A program made the position numbers and the translations under genes. Shown piece after piece: positions 9,724 to 19,382 of a DNA stretch of 64,000 nt. The stretch is from Ganoderma boninense. Lineage: Eukaryota > Basidiomycota > Agaricomycetes > Polyporales > Polyporaceae. The DNA lies in the NCBI GenBank assembly GCA_002900995.3, contig CM035304.1, forward strand, positions 2,075,476 to 2,139,475, given 5' to 3'. The stretch's first letter is position 1. Each line of letters opens with the position of its first letter. Below the pieces are notes generated by a model. That model was not told the DNA's origin. It ran no database searches and saw nothing but the letters and a program-made list of their open reading frames with translations.

Positions 9724-11051
9724 TTAGAAGAAATGAAAATGGTGCGTACCCGAGCGTCGAAGAGTCTCTTGGTTGAGCTTCCTGTCCAGAAGCTCTTCTG
9801 GAGGGTGAAAACTGGAGCCCACACGCTTCATGAACGTTGGCCGATCCACCAACTCGTCGACTCGTGAACTGGACTCCAAGTCAGTCGTCGATGGTGCCCT
9901 TGTCGCCTCAGTTGGCTCCGTTTCGTTTTGGTCATTAGCTTGAGCGCGGTCTCGCAAGATGCGTTCCCTCCGCGCAAAAGCATCCGCGATTATCCTACAA
10001 TGTGCATTTCACTGTCTATTCGAGGAAAGAGCAGCAAACACAAGGACTCACGAGACAATCCTCTTCCTCTCCTCAAACCACTCCATCGGACTCGGTATAT
10101 CTTCTGCAGTCAGGTGTTCATCAAGCTCGCACCACAGGTCGACAAGGGGTATCAACGGGAAGGTGGGGTCCGGATCCCACCCGAAGATGTTCAAGGAAAA
10201 GATGTCAGCAGCTGCCGTTAATTCTCCCGACTTCTCGTTTTCACAGTCCGCGGCATTCTCGTCTCCGAGTTCGCAGACTGCAAACGACGATGTATCTGAG
10301 AGAGGACTCGAGGAACTGTCCCGGTCAAGCGCAGGGGTCAACGCGCGAACGGGTTCCCTCGCGGCACCTCGTAGGAGTTGCGACGGGTCGAACGCACAAC
10401 ATGCCTTGCGAACGATGGGGTCTCGCAGTGCCCAGGCTGGAACCATAGCAGGAGGTCTTGTCACTATGGGCTCTTCTTCTCCCTCGTTGTCAAGCACTTC
10501 ATCCATGCGAACGTAGTCTTGCTTGAAGGTCCGCCTTGTGGCGTGGTGCTGCGGAGGTTCCAGTCGGATCGCCCGGCTGTCATCGGTGAATCCACAAGCA
10601 GGTCTGCGCACACGGATATTCGTGATGCTGTCTATCCAGTGAAAGCAGTTTGGGAACGGGAAGTCTGGGGTAGGACGGATGGGAGGACGTGTGGCGCTGG
10701 AGCACTGCGTATTGGGGAAGATGGGGATGACCATGTCGGCAAGGAGCCCTTTCTTCCTGTCTTCGGGACGCAGCGTGTTGCCAATTGGCTTGACACAGTA
10801 AGTGCACCACTTACTTCTCGCCATGGGGAGGTCCAGGGCCTTGAGAAGGAGACTGTAGGTCAACTCGGTCGTGGAATAGCATGCTTACGACGCACCAGGT
10901 TAACGTAAACCAAGTATTTTTTGGGGTTGAACATCTCGACCTCTGCCAGTGTCTCCGTGTCGTCCAGTCCTAGATCTGTGACCATCGCCAGGGGATCCAT
11001 TCGAATGACAGCATAGAACCATGGCACAGGAAAGACGGGCCTCCGTGACAT
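9724..11051 (-). CDS. B: lineage-specific protein with CxxC motif, paralogue of A and C
   Basis: 404 aa from exons 11051-10896, 10839-10052 and 9994-9724 (introns 56 and 57 bp; sum 1,215 nt). The first exon (VPWFYAVIRMDPLAMV to KKYLVYVNL) joins ALDLPMARSKWCTYC. Shared blocks are DMVIPIFPNTQC, FPFPNCFHW, GFTDDSRAIRLE, AFDPSQLL, NIFGWDPDPTFPLIPLVDLW and the exon-3 start IIADAFARRERI. Closest to C. The C-terminal exon is shorter than in A and C. Unlike A and C its divergent partner is not an E-type gene: upstream lie ~290 bp and then the collapsed acyltransferase/oxidase copy. Its upstream 200 bp match those upstream of C, so the promoter was duplicated with the gene. Function unknown. Confidence 0.8.
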
Positions 11052-11344
11052 GAGTAGAGGAACGTAGTAGTGACGGCCGTTCAGCGGCAGGTAATCGGGA
11101 GAAACGATTGAGGGTTACGGAGGGAAGCGCAAAGCAAGGTGAGAGAGACCAGATGGTGCAGAGAGCAGACGCTTACTGTAACGGCGTGGCGAGTCGATTT
11201 AGCACCGTCAGCGCCCATTGTTTCTTGTTATTTTCGTCGATGGGCGTCGCCCGCTCGGATGTGAGAATCAAACCCTGTAGTACAAGGTTGAGGAGGAAAC
11301 TGCTCAGTATGACGTTCGGGCAGAAGTCTGTAGTAGAGTCAACG
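11052..11344. other. upstream flank of B, duplicated relative to C
   Basis: No supported gene. The stretch near 11,200-11,260 (containing TCGATGGGCGTCGC) matches 14,080-14,130 upstream of C, with the same orientation and distance from the gene. This gives the extent of the B/C duplication. Confidence 0.5.
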
Positions 11345-12212
11345 GAAGTGAGACTCACTGATCGCAAACCCAAGGACGTCTCCCTCGGCGATACCCCGAC
11401 CGCGCCTCTCGTTATAGACGAGACAAGGGGACGCCGTCAGCGGACGCTCCGACCCGGACGAGCGACCGAAAAAGGAATCCCCCAAGTACTCACGTAGTGA
11501 CAGATCATCTGGGTATGACAGAACAGCCCCTGCGCACCGCACCGCTCCGACACCGCGACCGCGTCCTGCTGTGAATATCGAATGGCCACGCCCTTCCCGA
11601 TGATTCCTGGCTATTTTGCTGGTCAGCCAGAATTTCTTCCACCGCGGCAAGAGAAGCCGTACCTCGGTGACCATCCAGATCTTGGGCATGCCTTCCTGTT
11701 CGATCGATACCATCGCGAGGTTCCAGTCCCAGTTCTGGCCCAGAACCTGTCTCTCAGATCCCGGGACACTGATCCACCACGCGAGGCTCGTGCACCCGTC
11801 GTCCCACTGGCCCAGGGCGATTTCGCTGCGTGAGTTCAGGGCGACGATGTCGAGGACATCCACTGGCTGACCATGTTCGGAGGCGTGGGCGCCAAGTCCG
11901 TCAACAATGCCCTCCATCTCCTGCAGCAGATGAGGTGCGAGCTGTCCGATGGCGCCACGGAACTCCTCTGCGACTGTACGAACGTGTGCCCAGTCGAACT
12001 TGCACGCCTCGTGGAAGAGGTCGCGGTAGATGGCGAGCTGATCGAGGATCTGCGGGGCGAGATGCTGGCCACGTCGTCGGCCTAGTATCCGCACCCCAAA
12101 GTCGCAGCGACGGTAGTGTCGTTAGACGAAAATACAACAACAGATGACTTCGTACCTCGTACGAAGATCTTCGGAACTCCAAGTGTGGCGCAACATGCAC
12201 CTTGCACTCCAT
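11345..12212 (-). pseudogene. collapsed acyltransferase/oxidase pair (chimeric pseudogene)
   Basis: A second copy of the 1,635-4,387 pair, shortened by internal deletion. From 12,212 (ATG, MECKVHVAPHLEF) it follows the acyltransferase: the DGCTSLAW processing site is intact and NWDW follows. It runs through the first part of the second intron, then jumps at about 11,585-11,596 into oxidase sequence corresponding to position 2,502, and ends with GIAEGDVLGFAIS. Breaks visible: the acceptor of intron 1 is changed (TGCAG to TGCGG); six codons after NWDW are missing in frame; everything between copy-1 positions 2,503 and 3,740 is deleted, with a CTT overlap at the junction. The oxidase part is also out of its original frame. 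It cannot make either enzyme. Confidence 0.85.
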
Positions 12213-12430
12213 GGCGTGTAGTCGTGGTTGAAGATAGCGTTATCTCAGACCTTTGTTCGGAGGTCTGCTTGATCACGGGCCGAAGTTGTGGTTCGCTGGC
12301 CCATGAGCCAAGTTTAAAGGGTTTCATGATCAGGACGGTGATATAAATCATACAATAGATAGCAAGCGACACAGGAACGTCTCACTGCTCTCATAGTAGT
12401 CGGAATCATCGTGGACTCCTAGTCTCCTGG

Positions 12431-13916
12431 TCAAGAGGAATACTGCAGCTCAGTGATAGGGCGCGGTAGGTGTTCTTGAAAATCGAACGGATGCCGACTC
12501 TGAGGGTACGTATCCCTCTCGCGGCTAAGGATGCTGTTGCGTCGAGTCAACAAGGAATATACACAGAGATGGTATCGACACGTACACCATCGTTGAGGCG
12601 TTTTTCGGACACCAGACTCCTCACGTTCCAGCTCGCCATCGAGAGGCAGCGTGTATGCGTCTCCGTGTTCCTTATCCGGTGCTGTATCAACCATCTCATC
12701 ACGCAGCGAAGGAGAACCGTCAGTGATAGATGGCCCTTCAGCCGCCCGAGTGTCCATTTCGACGTGGTCACCCATTTGGGGACGCTCTCTCATGGTACGC
12801 TCTTGCCTTGCAAATGCATCCATGATGATCCTGTCTAGCTTGGTTCAGCATCATTGGGGGGCGTACCGCAGCCAACTAGCACTCACGCGGCGATCCTCTT
12901 CTCCTCTTCATACCAATCAAGCGGGTTCGGGATAGTCTCGGCGGTTAAGTGCTCGTCGAGCTCGCACCAAAGGTCGACGAGGGGAACAAGCGGGAAAGTG
13001 GGGTCTGGATCCCACCCGAAGATGTTGAAGGCGAAGGTATCTGAGGCTGCGGTGAGAGCAGTGGAATCCTCCGACTTCTCGTCCCCACCGCCACCCCCCG
13101 TATCATGGTTCTGCCCATCTCCGGACTCGGATGAGGGAAGGGAAGGCACACAAGTTGATGAACTTGGATTCGAGGACGAATCCTGAACAAGGGCAGAGGT
13201 TGGTGCTCGTGCCGAGTCGCTGACATCCTCCAGGAGCCATGAAGGGTCGAAGGCACAGCAAGCACTTCGAACGACGGGATCCCGCAGTGCCCATCCCGGC
13301 ACCGCAGGAGTGGATATATCATCCACAGGCAGGTCTGCAGCCTTCTTCCCTCTTAGGAGCTGGTCGATGCGATCATAGTCCTGACTGAACGTCCATCTTG
13401 TAGCATGGTGTTCTTCGGGCTCGAGCCTGATCGCCCGGCTGTCGTCAGTAAACCCGCTGGCTGGTCGGCGCATGCGGACGTTGGTGATGGTTTCCATCCA
13501 GTGAAAGCAGTTCGGGAACGGGAAGTCGGGCGTCGGATGGATGGGAGGACGTGTGTAGCTGGCGCACTGCGTGTTAGGGAAGATCGGGATAACCATGTCG
13601 GCGAGAAGGCCGAGCGCCATGTCTTCGGTGCGGAGTGAATTGCCAATCAGCTTGACGCAGTATCGACACCACTTGCTGTTGGGCATCGGGAGGTCGAGAG
13701 CCTTGGAAAGTAGCCTCAATGCCTCTCGTTATCTCTGAGCTCCGAGAATAAGAGACTTACCAGGTTAACATATACCAGATACTTCTTTGGACTGAATGCT
13801 TCGACCGCTTTAAGGGTTTCAACGTCGTTCAGGCCTAGGTCCTTCACCATCGCCACGGGATCCATGCGGATAACCGCATAGAACCATGGGACAGGAAAGA
13901 CACGTCGTCGCGCCAT
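12431..13916 (-). CDS. C: lineage-specific protein with CxxC motif, paralogue of A and B
   Basis: 456 aa from exons 13916-13761, 13701-12887 and 12830-12431 (introns 59 and 56 bp; sum 1,371 nt). Shares with B the start VPWFYAVIRMDPVAMV, KKYLVYVNL, then ALDLPMPNSKWCRYC, DMVIPIFPNTQC, FPFPNCFHW, AFDPSWLL, NIFGWDPDPTFPLVPLVDLW and exon-3 IIMDAFARQERT. A Gly-run and acidic insertion lie in the variable middle. Divergent from E3. The C-terminal exon is long and basic and could contain an unrecognised intron. Function unknown; reality strongly supported by three-fold conservation of structure. Confidence 0.8.
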
Positions 13917-14273
13917 GATTCACAAGTAGAGATTCAGGCGTTGATGCCCCGTGATTGGAAGGGAAGTTTGAAAACGACAGGAGATGGGAGTAGCGAGAGA
14001 CTTGGGATGACCGCAGGGCAAAGGGTAAAGGAGGCCACTTAAGCCTTGCGTGGCGGTGAGACTGCTTGGGAACTGCCTCGTCAGCGCTTGTTGTTTGTCG
14101 GTGTTTTCGTCAATGGGCGTCGCTCACATGAGAGGGGAACCACATTCGGCCGCCCGTCAAATCCTCAAGTATGTAGCTACGGTCATTGCGATTTTAGCGT
14201 CGTGACACTGGCACTAGAACAGCACCGGAAGAACAATGATGGTTCAGACTCACTGGCACTATAAGTGTGTGAT

Positions 14274-14843
14274 CATGGCGATATGCAAAGTCGCATTGTA
14301 CTCCTGCTTCCCATGCTCCAAAACACCGATGCCGCTGGCGACGGTGAGGACACCATCGTTGAGGAACCAGCTCTCAGTCCGTGCACCAGAGTATCCCCTC
14401 CAACATTTCCTGAATATTACCCGCTCACTTCTGACAGACCTCGACCGTCCCCACGAGACCCGAATTGCGAGCGCTGTGAAAATCTGAGCGGTGGGAGCGT
14501 CGTCTCATACTCAGAAGGATTTTGGGATAAACTACTGATTTATGATCACTTACAATCGTTTTACAGGCCACTGATGTCTAGTCCAGTACTGGGTTGAGCG
14601 AGGGTTTGGGGCGAAGGCTCGTAAGGCCCGTAAGAACGGAATGTCGCTCCTGGTGAACACATTTTCTCAGATGAAGCAAAATTGATGGAACTGGTCTTTG
14701 GCGATGACAAGTTAACGCCCAATGATTCGCTAGTACGAGTCATACCAAGGAAGCCTGAAGTGGTTGAAGTTGCAACGTTAACAACATGTCCGTCCGAGCT
14801 AGGTTCGGAGCAAGACTCGGACTCGGTTCAATGGGGATATTGA
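14274..14843 (+). pseudogene. E3: third E-family copy, probably 5' truncated
   Basis: Open stretches on the plus strand, divergent from C. The first (14,274-14,510) is acidic and Pro/Ser-rich (VEEPALSPCTRVSPPTFPEYYP), like the E1 linker. After an intron-like stretch comes EHIFSDEAKLMELVFGDDKL ending at a TGA at 14,841-14,843. The DNA around the basic stretch before it aligns with E1 at 7,918-7,959 plus 9,106-9,130, once the LTR element is removed. I could not find the E1-type Trp-rich first exon upstream, so this copy is probably incomplete. Confidence 0.45.
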
Positions 14844-14989
14844 AATGAGCGAATCTAAGTATTATAGCTGTGGTGGACTCACTTGTGTGATTAGCGAAGC
14901 TTAGAGCGGTACTTGGTGTGTTGAGTTTCGGCATTAAATACCACAGAGAAGGACAAAGAGGAGTCTCATGATTCGGAATCACACTGGGG

Positions 14990-15614
14990 GCATCCGACTA
15001 TGTAACATGATGCTACACTTTTGTCACATTAGAGTCACATTTGAACTGTAACTGAGATATAACAGCTTGTGTTATAGCTGCTTTATGTGAAATATAACAT
15101 GTATAGAACAAGCTCAGACATACTTGTTATATGTAGTGTTTACCAACCATACAACGTCTATATACAATGCCATGTTAGCCTTGAAATATACCTGTGATAT
15201 ATTTCATATTACACACATTTATATTGGATTGATCTATCTGTTTTACCTTGACTATACAGCTATTTTATGAATTGTATAGCAGTGGTGTAGCCACTATATA
15301 TCCATGAGCTTTATAGTCATTATATGTTATATGTGACAAACATATTACAATGATGTAGCATTGATGTAACAAGATGTTACATTGATGTTATATATAATCT
15401 ATGTTACTACTACTACTACTACTATTACTACTATTACTACTACTACTACTACCACCACCACCACCACTACTACCAATACTACCAATACTACTACTACCAC
15501 TACTACCACTACCAATACTACTACTACTACTAATATTTAAACTTGTACTACTACTACCAAACTTACTTTTACTACTTACTACTAGTAGTAAAACTCACTG
15601 GTGCTATTGAAAGA
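14990..15614. repeat. AT-rich block with ACT-type microsatellite (15,404-15,532)
   Basis: Base composition drops sharply after ~14,990 to AT-rich sequence full of TGTTATAT- and GTAACA-like words. Between 15,404 and 15,532 runs an imperfect trinucleotide repeat of ACT/CTA units with ACC and AAT variants. The Leu/Pro open frame over it is a repeat artefact. No gene. Confidence 0.8.
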
Positions 15615-17294
15615 CTTGTTGTAGTTTATAATCACTAAGCACACTGTCAAACAAGAATATTAGCAAACTTATTACATCTAACAAAGTTAGCTTGTTTAGA
15701 ATTAGATATTTAGAATGATCTAGAAGCTTTAATCTTTGTTGACAAACTAAGATGATGTTACTTAATTGATAGTATCAGTATTGGTGAAAGCCAACTAGTC
15801 ATTTACTTGGAAAACTTGGAAGACTTAGATGTATTAAAAACAAGCATAGTATTAAAAAGTGGCTGTAGCATTATGATGTCTAATTCTAAAGGCTCCAGCC
15901 TTGGTTGACATGCCTCAGGCACTAAATAATGTGGTTGTTAGCCAACTAGCAATCTTCTTAGAACACTTAGCTATTAGATGCATTAGCTAATTTAAAAACA
16001 AGCACAGTGTGAATAGGTGTAGTGTTTCTTGAAAGATCCACATAAAAATTATAGCATAGTATAGACAAGACCTAAAAGATGTTACAAGCCAACTAGCAAT
16101 GTTTTAAAACACTTGGCTATTAAAAGTGTTAGCTGATTTAGAAACAAGCACAGTCTGACAAAAGTGGCTATAGAAGCTATGGTGCGTGCTACTTGACATA
16201 AATAAAAATAACACAGTTTAAACAATCAAGTTTAATAGAGCATATACAAACCTGAAGTGTTATAGACAAGTATAAAAGGGTCTAGTCTTTATTGAGATGT
16301 GCTGCTGGTATACTAGGACTAGATATTTGCATTGCTCAAAGATTTGGTCTAACAATTTTAGTATAGTAGCAAGATTTAATAAATTGATCATTTGAACTAT
16401 CTGGATTTTTATGTTTGCTTCACTGTCTCATTGAATGGAGCTGATTTTAGCGGTTTGATGTCTTGATTAGTATAGTACTGGTATTTTTAACAAACATAAA
16501 AATCCAGATAGTTCAAATGATCAATTTATTAAATCTTGCTACTATACTAAAATTGTTAGACCAAATCTTTGAGCAATGCAAATATCTAGTCCTAGTATAC
16601 CAGCAGCACATCTCAATAAAGACTAGACTCTTTTATACTTGTCTATAACACTTCAGGTTTGTATATGCTCTATTAAACTTGATTGTTTAAACTGTGTTAT
16701 TTTTATTTATGTCAAGTAGCACGCACCATAGCTTCTATAGCCACTTTTGTCAGACTGTGCTTGTTTCTAAATCAGCTAACACTTTTAATAGCCAAGTGTT
16801 TTAAAACATTGCTAGTTGGCTTGTAACATCTTTTAGGTCTTGTCTATACTATGCTATAATTTTTATGTGGATCTTTCAAGAAACACTACACCTATTCACA
16901 CTGTGCTTGTTTTTAAATTAGCTAATGCATCTAATAGCTAAGTGTTCTAAGAAGATTGCTAGTTGGCTAACAACCACATTATTTAGTGCCTGAGGCATGT
17001 CAACCAAGGCTGGAGCCTTTAGAATTTAGACATCATAATGCTACAGCCACTTTTTAATACTATGCTTGTTTTTAATACATCTAAGTCTTCCAAGTTTTCC
17101 AAGTAAATGACTAGTTGGCTTTCACCAATACTGATACTATCAATTAAGTAACATCATCTTAGTTTGTCAACAAAGATTAAAGCTTCTAGATCATTCTAAA
17201 TATCTAATTCTAAACAAGCTAACTTTGTTAGATGTAATAAGTTTGCTAATATTCTTGTTTGACAGTGTGCTTAGTGATTATAAACTACAACAAG
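15615..17294. repeat. 1.68-kb near-perfect palindrome, arms ~803 bp, loop 73 bp
   Basis: 15615-16417 reads as the near-exact reverse complement of 16491-17294. It starts at CTTGTTGTAG / CTACAACAAG and ends at ATGTTTG / CAAACAT; the coordinate sum stays at 32,908-32,909 from end to end, so at most about one indel separates the arms. The loop is 16418-16490. Very few mismatches are seen (for example near 16,279). The arms are AT-rich and contain degenerate ~150-bp modules centred on a GCCAACTAGCAAT / ATTGCTAGTTGGC word. No coding capacity. It resembles foldback-type elements with long subrepeated inverted ends, or an inverted satellite patch. Confidence 0.9.
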
Positions 17295-17425
17295 GGTTCT
17301 ACACCTAGTCACCTTGTGCTTGTTTTTAAATTAGATAATAAATCTAATTACTAAGTGTTTTAAGAAAATCACTAGTTGGCTTGTAGTCACATATCTTCAG
17401 TGGCTGAGGCATTGCAACAGACTTT
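17295..17425. repeat. additional satellite-like module outside the palindrome
   Basis: The sequence from about 17,298 to 17,420 is a further diverged copy of the module seen at 16,880-17,000 (GTGCTTGTTTTTAAATTAG, then CTAGTTGGC and GGCTGAGGCAT). It has the same orientation as the right arm, but no mirror copy on the left. Confidence 0.6.
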
Positions 17426-17476
17426 AACAATATTCTATCCAGCTCTCCCTTCACTAGCTCCATCTTCCTCTAACCA

Positions 17477-17540
17477 ATTTTCCAACACAAATAGATCCTA
17501 GCCAGTCTAGCTGGCTAGTAAAACATAGGGCTAAAAGAGG
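17477..17540 (+). mobile_element. fragment of short LTR element 2 (LTR end plus leader)
   Basis: Matches 18,292-18,357 of element 2: end of LTR (TTTTCCAACA), then AAATAGATCCTAGCCAG and AAACATAGGGCTAAA. The putative primer-binding TGG is TAG here. Only the LTR tail and leader are present. Confidence 0.7.
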
Positions 17541-18117
17541 AAGGTTGACATCCTCTCCCCTGCAACCATCCTGTCCTCGCATTCGACCACCATGCACACG
17601 GCCACTGTCTCCATCCCAACCCAGACGTCCATTGACCATGACACTAGATGGCAACTTTGTCTCTCTTATTTCAAAGGCTCTGCATTTAGCACAACTAAAA
17701 AACAAGTTGAATAGTGTCCTCTGCATTGTATCACGAGATCCGGATTGACTGCAGTTCTCCTGGAAGGTAGGGTAGAAGTGGTTGTAATTCTGCAAATAGG
17801 CTCGGGAAAGGGAGATCATGTGCATGGACATAGAGGGAGCGCATTATGATGTCTAGAGGATGTCTCCTGCACAGATGTCGGCTGGAGGTCCATCACAGAG
17901 GTCTATCTGCAATCTGGTCAAAACAGACATCTGTAGACAAAATTGACAAATAAGTGTGTAGTCCCCTCATTCAGAGACCTCCACAAATTGATGTTCTGGG
18001 TGTACCTTCCTTCCCTACTAGTCTCGGCTCCAGATGTTCTACGCTCCTCTCACGGTGGCTCGCAAGCTCACTGCTTCTCTCAAATGGGACAAATACAAGG
18101 CCAAATGGTGATGTTGC

Positions 18118-18302
18118 TGTTGGAACACAGATTTTGGGCAAGCGAGTGCTTGCCCACCGGGAGTTCCCGACGTACAATACAGTGCGGGATTGTACTATTT
18201 TGTAGCCCATCTGTTTGCCTCTGTACCATGACGACGTACAGGACAACTGGAATACCACTCGTTTTTCGCTGCCCAGCTCGACCTCCAACGGTTTTTCCAA
18301 CA
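18118..18302 (+). repeat. 5' LTR of element 2
   Basis: 185 bp, TGTTGGAA...TTCCAACA. Preceded by target duplication GTTGC. Confidence 0.87.
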
Positions 18303-18794
18303 CAAATGGATCCTAGCCAGTCTAGCCGGCTAGTAAAACATAGGGCTAAAGGAGGTCCGAGCTCACGCCGTTCTGAGCCGCCTCGACGTCGCTACCCGAG
18401 AAGAGACCCCCCTCCCCCCCGCGATCTGACGACAATGACGAACGACGATGCAATGCGATTACTCCGATCTCCGCTGATTCCTGACAAACGAGTCTAGCGA
18501 GACCCCTCCCCCTTCCTTCCAGCATCTCGACGACAATGCTGTGATGTCAGGCGAACCCTACACCACCATCTTTCCCCGCTGATCCCTGAGTCAAAGCGCA
18601 TGAAGCCGCATATGAGCGTTTGCACAGATTATTGGTCGCTGACTGTGGGCGAGTACTGGAGTGCTGTCTAGCTGATGAAGATTTCCGAGTTGATGCTGTC
18701 GAGGAGTTGAAGGTTTCTTTTGGTTTGTGGGGGTGCACAGAGTGTTTTTCTTTCTGATTCTGTGTTGCTCGCAAGGCGCACGCTTGTGGGGGTG

Positions 18795-18979
18795 TGTTGG
18801 AACACGGATTTTGGGCAAGCAAGCGCTTGCTCGCCGGGAGTTCCCGACGTACAATACAGTGCGGGATTGTACTATTTTGTAGCCCATCTGTTTGCCTCTG
18901 TACCACGACGATGTACAGGACAACCGGAATACCACTCATTTTTCACTGCCCAGCTTGACCTCCAACAGTTTTTCCAACA
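18795..18979 (+). repeat. 3' LTR of element 2
   Basis: 185 bp; 12 transitions relative to the 5' LTR. Followed by GTTGC. Confidence 0.87.
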
Positions 18980-19193
18980 GTTGCAATTCCCATCAGTGAA
19001 ATTGTGAAATGGATCTGAAGAGCGCTGGTGAGAGGAGCTGTAGAATGTCTGGTGTACTTTGGGCTCAGCTAAGGGTGCCGTGACACGGGTAACACAGGTC
19101 ACCATGCTGAGTGGGTGAGTGACCAAAGTGATGAGCACTGGGTTGTCGTGCACGATGAGCTCCAACCTCTGTGTGCAGAAAAACCCATACTCA

Positions 19194-19377
19194 TGTTGGA
19201 AAATCTGTCTGGGGTCAAGCTGAGCAGCAAAAGCGAGTGGAATTCCGGTTGTCCTGTATGTCATCATGGTACAGAGGCAAACAGATGATCTACAAAACAG
19301 TACAATCCCGCTCTATATTGTACATCGGGAACACCCAGTGAGCAGGTGCTCGCTTGCCCAAAATCTGTGTTCCAACA
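19194..19377 (-). mobile_element. solo LTR of the element-2 family, inverted
   Basis: Reverse complement starts TGTTGGAACACAGATTTTGGGC and follows the element-2 LTR to TTTTCCAACA with scattered differences. A 5-bp target duplication ACTCA lies on each side (19189-19193, 19378-19382). It is a clean solo LTR left by LTR-LTR recombination. Confidence 0.88.
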
Positions 19378-19382
19378 ACTCA

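Larger units (their letters stand above)
18118..18979 (+). mobile_element. TRIM-like short LTR retrotransposon (element 2), CpG-decayed
   Basis: LTRs of 185 bp at 18118-18302 and 18795-18979 start TGTTGGAA and end TTCCAACA, flanking a 492-bp interior. A 5-bp target duplication GTTGC lies at 18113-18117 and 18980-18984. Four bases after the 5' LTR comes TGGATCCTAGCCAG, suitable as a primer-binding site; the 3' LTR is preceded by GTGGGGGTG, a polypurine-like tract. No gag or pol. The LTRs differ at 12 sites by my count, all transitions. Confidence 0.88.

Noticed and set aside
5139..14843. Mating-type (HD1/HD2) locus, suggested by repeated divergent gene pairs
   Set aside because: No homeodomain motif (such as WF-N-R) can be read in any A- or E-type protein, and no usual flanking gene was recognised.
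15401..15610. 69-codon poly-Leu/Pro frame
   Set aside because: Translation of a trinucleotide microsatellite.
15615..17294. Palindrome as a pure assembly artefact
   Set aside because: Not fully excluded, but a few mismatches and an indel between arms, a unique loop and unique flanks argue for a real structure.
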